64,000 nt of DNA, taken from positions 24,056,001 to 24,120,000 of the forward strand of contig CM114271.1 of the NCBI GenBank assembly GCA_050084515.1, given 5' to 3'. Source of the DNA: Blasia pusilla (taxonomy: Eukaryota; Marchantiophyta; Marchantiopsida; Blasiales). The position numbers were made by a program, and so were the translations under genes. The notes beneath the pieces are model-generated. The model was not told the DNA's origin. It did not search any database and saw only the letters and a list, made by a program, of their open reading frames with translations. The stretch's first letter is position 1, and every line of letters starts with the position of its first letter. This document shows, piece by piece, positions 52,911 through 61,551 of the stretch.

Positions 52911-53565
52911 TCAAAAAACCCAGATCCTCTCTTACCCGCTCGAAAATGGGCTCGGTTTCTTGACCAACCAACTTGTCTAAGACAGAAGCTGGCAAATCGA
53001 CTGGGAACTCGTCGATCCGATAGAGGTCGATATCCTCCGCCGGGCTTGGAGACGAGAATGACCGCTCTCCGGCTTCTTCGGCCATGTCCACCATCTCCAC
53101 ACTAGTGGTCCTCATGACCTCGTCGTCATCGATTTAAACTTCTGGCGTTTCCACTATGTTGATTGTGTCCCCGGACTTCATGGGGGACATTTCCCGCATC
53201 TCAACACTTTTGGTTGGAAAGGCAGGGCTATCATCAATGGCTATCGGTTTTTCCCTCCTCGCTTTAGCCAATTCTGCTCTCCTCACCGACGCGTCCAGAT
53301 GCTTCTTTTCTCTCTTTTCGTCGGCGATCCTTTTCTTCAAGGCCTGCGACGTCTCAGCCTCTGCGTTCTGTTTATCGAGCACGTCTTGAACACGTCTCGC
53401 AAGAAGCACTTGGTTGTGCATCTCCGCTTCCCTTTCCCGCTCCTCGATTTCCTGCTGCCTAATTTCATTTGCCAAACGAGGCCCAAGAGATGCTGACGCA
53501 GGAGTCCTAATGGACTTCGGAGTGAAGCTCTGAGACTTGTTGGCTTGTTATTTTTTCCTCGTCAT

Positions 53566-54767
53566 TTTTTCCGAAAATGCCTCCACCTATGTCCACGACG
53601 AATCCCTTGATTAGTCGCCTTGCTGATGTCGAGATGTGTAGCTCGAATCGCCTTGATGGGTAGCTTGAATTGTCTCGAGATCGTTCAGTCGAACCGTCTC
53701 GCTGTCGTTCGGTCGAACTGTCTCGCTCTCGTTACCTCCAATCAACTCGCGATGTGTCGCCGTGTGAAACGCCCCTTCGTATCTGATCACCTGCTGCGCG
53801 GGAGAGTGAGGAATGAAGATCGCGAAATTAGAAACAAAAAATGAGCGATTTTTGCCCTATTTATACTTTTCTAGCCGTTGGGCTGACCGTTGGATCCCGT
53901 CGTCCGTTCGACGGCGACGTGCCGGAGGTTACGGAAGTCCGGAGGTGAAAAATGGCAACCCGTCGGAGTCCGACAGGTTGCGCGCCTCCGCCATCCTAGG
54001 TACGTCGCCACGTGCGCGAGCAACCCGTCGGAGACCGACGGGTTGAGCGCCTCCGTCGTCTTCGGAAAAGAACGCGAGGTACCCGCGCAACCCGTCGGAG
54101 ACCGACATGTTGCGCGCCTCCACCGTGTTTGGGACGGGAACGAGACGTACCCAGGCAATCCGTCGGAGACCGTTGGGCTGCACGCTTCCCTCGTCAAGGG
54201 TTAAGAACGTGGGCTTCCCGTGCAAGTCGTCGGAGTTCGGCTGGCTGCACACTTCATGTAAGCACCACAAGGCGAGGCCCTTGCGCAACCCGTTGGAGGA
54301 TGACGGGTTGCACGCCTCGCCGTCTTTGGGCAAATAGGTGAGGCACCCACGGAACTCATCGGGAACAGACGGTTTGCACGCCTCGGGCATCTTCAGGCAA
54401 GAAGGAGCGGTATCCGAGAAACTCGTCGGAGAGCGACAGGTTCCTCGTTGTGACAATGTTTGGCAGAAGCGTGCAACCCGTCCGAAGCCGACGGGTTGCA
54501 GGCTTTGGTTAGCTTCGGGTAATTTTTGAGTTACTAGGACTCTGACGGGTTCCAAGTGTGATTTGCAACCCTCTGCTTCCCAAATCCGGTAACATACTGC
54601 AACAGGATTGAATGTGTTACAGAATTGGATCCATTGTGTCAGACAATGTCACCCACCGAATTCATCTTGTAAGTAAAAATCTGTCAGGAGTATCTGTTTT
54701 CCTATTCACTATAAATTAAAAATTCTCATTCTCATTCTCAGTCTCCTCCCGTTGAAAAATTCTTGGA
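53566..54767. promoter_or_regulatory. Divergent intergenic region of the transposon
   Basis: It separates the start codons of the methyltransferase gene (minus) and the transposase gene (plus), so it must hold both promoters. Its middle (53,950-54,560) is filled by a palindrome array. A repeated ATTCTC run (54,720-54,742) lies just before the transposase ATG. Confidence 0.7.
53950..54560. repeat. Palindrome array B, between the divergent genes
   Basis: About ten copies of the 27-bp palindrome, starting near 53,956, 54,020, 54,087, 54,153, 54,220, 54,285, 54,350, 54,418 and 54,474, then a half-site. Spacing is 60-67 bp. Many are imperfect; the two arms often read CAACCCGTCGGAG and CCGACGGGTTG. 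The bases between copies are also partly similar (GCGCCTCCGNC). Confidence 0.95.
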
Positions 54768-57700
54768 ATGGATAATTATGTGAAGCTCACTTGTGGCAAT
54801 CATGTGGCGGCCCTTCCTCAATCAGAAATCATTCGACCCCAAGCTCGTGAGTCTTTCATAGCAGTGGATGAAAATTTTCTGTCTGTTCGATTTCTTCTCC
54901 AAATTGGAACCATCTTTGTATCCAAAGATGTTAGGGTGGACGGTACGGAAGACATAATAGGTGAGACGGTCCAGCCAGTGACCTCAGACCGTAAAGTATG
55001 GAATCTCCTACCTCTAGCAAATGGTCAATACAGAGTTAACGGCTTGCCCCTGAATTTTTTTGTTTCCCAAGTAGACGGTCTAGAATTTCCTAGTGCTCCG
55101 AGCTCTACGTTTGCAACTCCAAGCTCTGCAGATCCGGCTTCGACTCCAACTTCGCACACTCGTAACAATGTTGTTCTTCTTGAAGAGATTCCGGATGTTA
55201 TCAACCTCAGTGGATCTGTCGGACACCAATCGGGCCCTCTACCCCCAACTCATTCCTCTAGGGAGTATCAGGAAATAGTTTGCTTTCGTCTCTCACCTTG
55301 AAAATGTTCAAGCACATTCTTGTCGACGAGCTGCCGCCCACGTACGATGGTAATTGCATTTTTGAGTTGCCTCCACTTGCTGCTCCTGCTCAAAAGAAGG
55401 ATGGAGGACGCCTCAAGGGTATGGACAAAAAGTCTAATTGTCATCGATGGTGCAGGCTTCAAGAGACTAGTGCTTCCATTCCATATGGTCCTTGGATTGT
55501 CTCCCGCCGCCAATGCGTGGGAGCCTTGGAGTGTAGAAGTCCAGCATGCCCGTATCCAGAGCGCAACGGGCGAGTCAATATGTCGCAATTCCCTCCCAAG
55601 AATGCAGAAAGTCCATACGAGGTCGGTGCCACCATACCGCCGGGAGGCCATTGATGTCCTCATTGTCAGGCATCGCCCTTCTGCGTTGGAGCGTGTCTTG
55701 CATACATATTTTTCATTGTCCACGACTTGGGCTCCACGTCAGAGTATACAAGGCTGGCAGTTCATGTTGGCTCCCACACTCATCCTGTGATCGATGCAAT
55801 TCAAAGACACATCAAGGAGGATGTGGCGAAGAAAGTAGCCGAGGTCTACAGAAACTCTCCGGGTTCAAAGCCCGGAGTGATCAAGCTCACAACGGCATCA
55901 CAAATTTATGAACAATTGCTTGGAATCCCGGGATAGGGCGAGATCACGGTGGTTGAGGAGAAACAACTCTGGGAAAATCTCCCATTTCTCGCTGATCCTG
56001 AATGCTTCCGGAATTTGCTACGTCAAATACGAGTTCAGGATGGAAAGACGGCCGAAATGGATGCCATCGCCAGAATCAAGGCCAACTCCAGATTTCCATT
56101 CATTCAGAGATGGCAGTTCATGGGCCAAGGATGCGAGGGATCCAGGGCCTATGTCTTCAAAATGTCAACCACAGGTCCGTCGAGTGGCCTCCATCTTATA
56201 GATCGAATGAGGGAAGGGGAAGATCTTTACGGGAGCTGAGTAAGCTTTGATATTTGCTACAGAGTCCTGAACGGATGGTTGACGATGGGTGCTCACGTTT
56301 ATGACCATGTGGAGAAGGGACTCAAAACTATATTTTTCTGTGAAGTAAAGGCAAAAGACGTTGGTAGTTTGAAGATGTGTTGGTTACTCTTATTGGAGGT
56401 GGTGAAGGAAAACAAAAGGCCACCTCCGGAAATTTATGGGTTCATGGCAGACAATGCACAACCTGGGTGGATTGCTATCCGGGAAGTGTTCTGGGGTGGA
56501 GGGGTTCAACCGGAGAGGGAAAGGTCGGATGCTTTCCATTGGAAACAGTCTGTGACCCGGTACACCAAATCTTGCATCAAGGAGAATAAGAGGACAGAGC
56601 ATCTCACTCTACTCCAACGCTGCAAGGACAACAAAACCTTGAAGCAGGCCATGGAATGCCAGGAAGAACTTCATGGGTGGTGGAGGAAGCATGCGATTGA
56701 GGGGAAGTACAAAGAGTTGTGCTCTTGGTTGAGTTGGTGGACTGTACGTATGAGACAATGGGGAAACTTCATGCGGCATGTGAGTTCACTATTTTGTCTT
56801 GTCAAGCTCACGCTGAGAATTATTTGTAAAGTTGTAGCTCAGGGTGAGAAGCGTGGGAACTATATGGATTTCAAACCCAAGAAACCAAGCAAGTTGTCGA
56901 CGGGTTGCCCGAGTGTGCAACCCGACGGAAACCGACGGGTTTCCCGAGTGTGCAATCCGACAGAAACCGACGGGTTGCCCGAGTGTGCAACCCGACAGAA
57001 ACCGACGGGTTGTTCGAGGGTGCAACCCGACGGAAACTGACGGGTTGCATCCATAATTTTGGTGCAACCCGAGTGTGCAACCCGTCGGGACCCGACGGGT
57101 CACAGAGTCGTTCATGGGATGCCTCGGCCTTGCAACCCATCGGGTTCTGACGGGTTGCAGTAGGTGGGTTTAAGGTTACAACATGTCGAGACCCGACGGG
57201 TCGCAGAGTCGTTCATGGGATGCCTCGGGCCTGCAATCCGTCTGGTTCCGACAGGTCGCTTATTTCTTTGACTCCTGAGTTATTTTCGTTCCCTTCTAAC
57301 ATTGCCGTCGTTGCAGGGATTGAACGTTCATGAAAATGCCCTCTGCCCCAACATAAGTGGAGCAGAAAGTGTTTATTCCTCCTGGAGGTTCTCACAAGCA
57401 TGCCAACGAATTTCACTTGTGGAGGCATGCCAACAAGACCAGGCAAGAGCAATGCTACAGTCTGCAGCATCCCATATCTTCCTCACAAAAGGCATAACAA
57501 AAGGAAAGGGGTCGTCGATCTATGAGCTCTATGTCGAGGCATTTGTGAGATCTCAGTGATGAAAAAATGTATGTGGAAGCCTTCAACCGGTCGCGAGCTG
57601 AAACTCCACTCGAGCAAGACGTACACATTGGTGGGGATATTCGTAGGCGGGTTTCAAGGCGTCCCATACTGAGATGGTGGTAGAGCGATCGAGCAAGACT

Positions 57701-58818
57701 CGTGGAGACCATATAAGTATCTTGACTTCAGGCAGGTGAAGAGGCAGCATCGAGGAACGAATCCGGTGATTGATTTGGATGAGGAAATTACGCCGCCCTG
57801 GTATTCGGGGACCCCGGACTTGTCCCAAATCTGTGATGGAGTTACTTCTCCAAAATCAGTGAATGTTTTATTTCAAAAGCTCTCCGTTGTTGGAAGTTCG
57901 CAACATCCTGTCACTAGGGTGGTTCAACAATATGGGATTTCGGTAATGGAGGTGGATTGCAACCTAAAACGGTGGCATATATCTCGGAGCAACCTAGGAC
58001 GTGGACCCACCTGCAGGGTAGGATCTGATGGCATTAGGAGGGCATGCGGCACTTTCCTAAATAAGAACTGTACAAGGACTAGACGACCACTGCCTGGGTT
58101 TTGAGGACTCAAAACCTTTGATCGCTTCACGAGGACCGGGATCAATTAAAGTACTTCTTCTGCCCAAATGAATCTTGCACTTTCCGGAAGTCTTATCCGG
58201 CTGCCATTGGAGCTCCCGGGAATACCCCCACGATTTGGCCCATCGCCGCAGTCTGAATCGCACTCAAGGCAAGTGGACAATCTTACAAGTGTCGGTTTCA
58301 CACTCGTAGACGGGGGAAGTTTGGAGCATGTTCGCATTACAGAGACCTTCCCATTTCATATTCAACCCAAGATTGATGTCAACATGTACCTGGAGAAGGT
58401 GGATGATCTCAATCCATTATTTCTGTTTGAGTCTAGAAATGGGGTGAAGAGAAACAGAATCTGCAGGCCAACGGTGGAGAGAGCAAAGTGAATTGCATAA
58501 GCTCGGGAGGCAAAAATGGAGATCATCGCCACGAAAGATGTCTTGAGTGGCAATGGAATAGGAAGGATGTATTGGGTCAGGAACAACACTGTAAATTCAA
58601 GTATCACAGGGGTGTATGTGGTGCACATCTGTTGCTTTCCCACACATTCATGTGATGACTTTGTCCAAAGAGAGACAAGTGGCAAAAGGTATTTCCCTTG
58701 TAAGCACATGTACTATGTGTTGCTGGTAGTTTTAAGAGAGTCGGAGGTAGGAGTAGGAATCCACCAACCAATTCTGTCCCTCAAAGAAGTTCGAAGTATT
58801 TTAAACAAACCACTTTGA
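54768..58818 (+). pseudogene. Mutator-like transposase with zinc-binding N-terminus and SWIM finger
   Basis: The ATG at 54,768 opens a 178-codon N-terminal stretch. A frame change near 55,280 leads to a Cys/His region (RRQCVGALECRSPACPYPER, CPHCQASPFCVGACLAYIFF, VHVGSHTHPV) resembling the WRKY-GCM-type zinc domain of such transposases. The DDE-like core follows at 56,240-56,790: MGAHVYDHVEKGLKTIFFC, GFMADNAQPGW (likely catalytic Asp), DAFHWKQSVTRYTK and SWWTVRMRQWGNFM. After an intron with palindromes, the exon at 57,318-57,556 gives LNVHENALCPNISGAESVYS. A poorly conserved section follows, then the SWIM finger (58,620-58,740: CCFPTHSCDDF...RYFPCKHMYYVLLVVL). The protein would cut and join the element's ends. 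Stops at 55,652, 55,934 and 56,237 and other breaks show decay. The family is familiar from plant genomes; exon borders in the middle are uncertain. Confidence 0.75.
56885..57265. repeat. Palindrome array C, transposase intron
   Basis: Four tandem 42-bp units combine GCAACCCGACGGAAACCGACGGGTTGC-like text, here split as GCAACCCGACGGAA and CCGACGGGTTGC, with a fixed CCGAGTGT linker. Further single copies lie at about 57,078, 57,133, 57,180 and 57,232. This array is more homogeneous than arrays A and B, so it may be younger. Confidence 0.9.
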
Positions 58819-58995
58819 GGATGCAAAATGAGGTTTTAGATTGTACTTTTATTTTTTTCTCAACCTTCACTTTGAGCTTGAACTCTATTCAGCCCTGGGC
58901 AAATGACAGATTTTTTCCATACCTTGGATGGAAAAAGTGATTGGTTCCACACTTATGATTCCACTGATTTTTCAGTTTTCTAAATTTTGTGCAAT

Positions 58996-59024
58996 TTGCA
59001 ACTCGTCGGACTCAGAGGGGTTGC
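58996..59024. repeat. Solitary palindrome copy near the right end
   Basis: GCAACTCGTCGGACTCAGAGGGGTTGC-type copy; arms GCAACTCGTCGGA and AGAGGGGTTGC are partly paired. Confidence 0.75.
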
Positions 59025-59160
59025 CAAAATATGGAAGAGGAAAAAAAAATTGTGGGACTGCTTAATATATGAACAAAAAAGTGCAAAAAAAATCAAACAA
59101 AAATTTTCCTCGCTTCAACCCAACGAAAACTCTCTTAAAAAATATATATCTATTTCAGTT

Positions 59161-59215
59161 GAAGGTAGTTTCCTCTCTCCTCTCTTCCTCTCTTCCTCTC
59201 CTCTTACCGCACCTC
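59161..59215 (-). repeat. Right terminal inverted repeat
   Basis: Inverse complement starts GAGGTGCGGTAAGAGGAGAG and matches the left end's purine-rich stretch. Confidence 0.75.
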
Positions 59216-59224
59216 CACATTGGT
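59216..59224. repeat. Right target-site duplication of the 12.4-kb element
   Basis: CACATTGGT; one mismatch to the left copy. Confidence 0.8.
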
Positions 59225-60613
59225 GTAATGTTATGGCGAGAAATGGATGGCAATTGGCAAAGATCACCTAGTAGTACAACAAGCTTCATTGAGGATGGGT
59301 TCAAATCTGAAGATGGACTAACTCAATGCAATCTCATCAAGTAAGTAAGTGGTCTAAGCATGGAGCACTCGTCTACAACTATTACCTTGGCATGTTTTAG
59401 GCGATTATACTGGTCAGACGTAGTGTGCATTGATGAAAGATCTCCCTTTATAGGTATGGCAAATGCGGAATGGACTGTTGTTGCTGATTCATGCAGTCTC
59501 ACAACAGCAATCCCGGTTGTTGCTATTAGCAATGTAGGAATGCAATTGTACGGAATACCAATACTTTTGCATAAAATGGATAAAGAACATTTTCCCGCAA
59601 CCAGGTGGTCCAGTGATCATTACTAAGCCAAGGCGCAATGTTCTGAATTCTTGATACAGAGCTGCTTGTTCAATGTTGAGAACATGAAAAAGTAAGGCAC
59701 TATCACCATCTACATAAGTTTGCTCATAGTTAGAAGTGGGCGGTTGTTGCTCAATAACAGGTGAGTTCGCACATACGTTGAATGAGAGTTGTGGATCAAT
59801 AAGGTCCATAACTTTTGTTGCAATCTCACTTATGTGAACCTTGCTCCATAGGTTTGCTACAGTATGCCGCTGTATTTCCTCTACAACAAAGCATGGGTTC
59901 TAAAATATGTTTCTATAAATACACTCATTGAGAAAGGTCCACTCGGGTGATACAATAGTGAGAATTTATGATTCTGATATGAATGTGATGTTTTGCAGTA
60001 CTGTATTATAAAAGAACTTATTTGATTGATGAAAGGGATGAAACTCACTAAAACGGACCAGGCGGTCAGTCTTATAGATCATGTTGCTAATTGAATCAAA
60101 TCCTATCAAGTTGGCAAGATTTTGTTTGCCTGTTCGCAGCACTTCATATATAGTCTTGAATTGAATAAAAGTTAAATCAGATAGATATATTGGGCGATAA
60201 CTATACAAAATTGTTGGATGGACGTATAGTGTAGTGGCATCTTTTTAAAACGTAGTTCGTCTACGAGGAGGACTTGAATCAATATATTCAACACTTTGGG
60301 ACCTATGGATGATCGGAATTTGGAGTGCCGTTATTGTTGCCTCAGTTACAGAGACCGATTTATTTAGCACCAAACCAGAGACAAGCCGGAGCTTTATCTC
60401 ATCCAATCCCTCAAGTCCTAGACACGTTGCACATTCAGTAGTGATGTTGAGGAAACCATGTGGCTCTGATTTTAGTGAGTATTTCAACAAGTAAAATGAC
60501 CATTGCACATCGGTGACACGTTGTAGATTCATATGAGCTCCCCAAAGCAGTAGTATAACTAGATGATAGGGAATAACATTCCAGTGCTCATGACCACGCC
60601 TATAGTATTTTGT
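59225..60613 (-). pseudogene. PIF1-like helicase, N-terminal half (Helitron-derived)
   Basis: From the N-terminal side: YYRRGHEHWNVIPYHLVILL and WGAHMNLQRVTDVQWSFYLL, a segment that follows the Rep domain in Helitron proteins. Then CLGLEGLDEIKLRLVSGLVL and SVEYIDSSPPRRR, then RPIYLSDLTFIQFKTIYEVL, then the helicase: Walker A region VMITGPPGCGKMFF (near 59,590), LIATTGIAVVRL with TTVHSAFAIP, Walker B VIVVDECSML (near 59,365), and LVVLLGDLCQLPSISRHN reaching the insertion point. Several stops and frameshifts interrupt it. The HUH Rep nuclease that should precede it is absent; the 60.6-kb repeat element lies exactly at that border. Confidence 0.85.
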
Positions 60614-60617
60614 GGTG

Positions 60618-61371
60618 TGCATACACATTGCTACACAACATACATCATTATCACCGAACACACACACAAACGCGCACGATCTCATGCTAACTCATGGCAT
60701 CCAAACAACGAGACAAGAAGTACCAAAATATCTCCAATAAAATAAGATCCAATCTCTCTCACAACACCATAGTTCTCACATGTCTCTCTCAATATCAAAC
60801 CAAACCCACTCTCCTAATGAGAGGCTTGGGTTACACACACAAGGCAAGCAAGACCATAGCTCCGCCGCCTCATGCCAAGAGGTTCAACAAAGAGAGAATG
60901 AGCTCTCAAACTCTCTCTCTCCTTAAGGTATACCCTTCCCCTCTCCAAAGCTCCCTCCATGGTAACCTATGCCCCCAAGTCACCTCCTTGGCTCTTAACA
61001 TGATGTAGGAGGTCAATAACCACTTCCCAAAAATAAGAAGTCGATCATATATTCAAAATGGTATTTACCTAAAATAGCAAGTTCCTCAATATGGCTCCAA
61101 ATGAGCCGAAACAAAGGGGAAACCTACTCTCTCGAGTTTTGCGGGGCCTCAACAGGTCATCCTTGACCTACTGAGCCCGTCCTCCACTACTCATGAATGT
61201 GCTTTACTAGATCTCACCGATCTATCCTAAAAGATATGACAATTATCGTGCGTATACACATCGCTACACAACATACATCGCTATCACCAAACACACACAC
61301 AAACACACACGATCCCATGCTAACTCATGGAAACCAAACAACGAGACAAGAAGTACCAAAATATCTCCAAT
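60618..61371 (+). mobile_element. Short non-coding element with 121-123-bp direct terminal repeats (TRIM-like)
   Basis: 60,618-60,738 and 61,249-61,371 are direct repeats of about 121-123 bp, both starting TGC(A/G)TA(T)ACACAT-GCTACAC and ending ACCAAAATATCTCCAAT. About 510 bp of non-coding sequence lies between them. Homologous interiors occur at 18.0-18.5 kb and 25.6-26.0 kb. The layout resembles terminal-repeat retrotransposons in miniature, but the repeats do not end in CA and I see no PBS, so the class is provisional. Confidence 0.7.
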
Positions 61372-61551
61372 CGCCCCTCTAGTTGGTGGTTAGATCCCTC
61401 TAACTCCAGATAGCCATCTATCCCTACCTATCATGACATACATCTCTCGGACGCTAAGAGCAAGAAGGTCGGGTGTTCATGTGGCCCAATCGTTAGTTGC
61501 CTTCTTGTCATCCATGTTATAGATATAATTCAGAATGTAGAACTACCTATT

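Larger units (their letters stand above)
48592..53565 (-). pseudogene. ParB-like domain plus beta-class DNA methyltransferase, transposon cargo
   Basis: Exons: 52,936-53,565; 52,334-52,806; about 49,555-51,573; 48,592-49,104, with GT-AG borders. Start ATG at 53,565. The N-terminus is a charged coiled coil (EIEEREREAEMHNQVLLARR). Exon 2 looks like a ParB/sulfiredoxin fold: IPLCRLRTIEYV, then SYVDSFPPFYVQ, then WDGNHRFMAWTKF. Exon 3 is a long helical middle, an acidic Ser/Glu linker, and a methyltransferase motif IV region (EVAVDLLITDLPSG) followed by YDQIALLFSFADAYLSDRG. Exon 4 has LPALMQTLIELCSRPGD, the SAM-binding motif I VFDLVGLSGASIKGA, and GRNILCLEGRQELFDL. Motif IV before motif I is the permuted beta-class order of N6-adenine or N4-cytosine methylases. 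Motif IV reads DLPS rather than DPPY. Stops at 53,548, 53,134, 50,743, 50,398, 50,125, 49,640, 48,964 and 48,829 and frameshifts near 50,985 and 50,080 make it a pseudogene. Confidence 0.7.
46815..59215. mobile_element. 12.4-kb Mutator-like DNA transposon with ParB-methylase cargo
   Basis: Borders are set by the interrupted helicase frame, by 9-bp target copies and by inverted ends that share a purine-rich stretch (GGAGAGGAAGAGAGGAAGAG). Inside are two divergent, intron-containing genes: a Mutator-like transposase (plus strand, 54.8-58.8 kb) and a ParB-like/DNA methyltransferase protein (minus strand, 48.6-53.6 kb). Introns and the central promoter region hold arrays of a 27-bp palindrome. 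Both genes are interrupted by stops and frameshifts, so this copy is inactive. The interior also has a 0.45-kb direct duplication near the left end. I know the transposase family in outline, but not this gene combination. Confidence 0.85.

Noticed and set aside
51580-54560. CRISPR array
   Set aside because: Regular palindromic repeats with variable spacers look similar, but the setting is a eukaryotic transposon, the repeats vary strongly, several arrays lie in introns, and no cas-like gene exists.
56789-57140. Repetitive minus-strand frames across array C
   Set aside because: Translations repeat the palindrome array (GLHTRATRR) and are not proteins.
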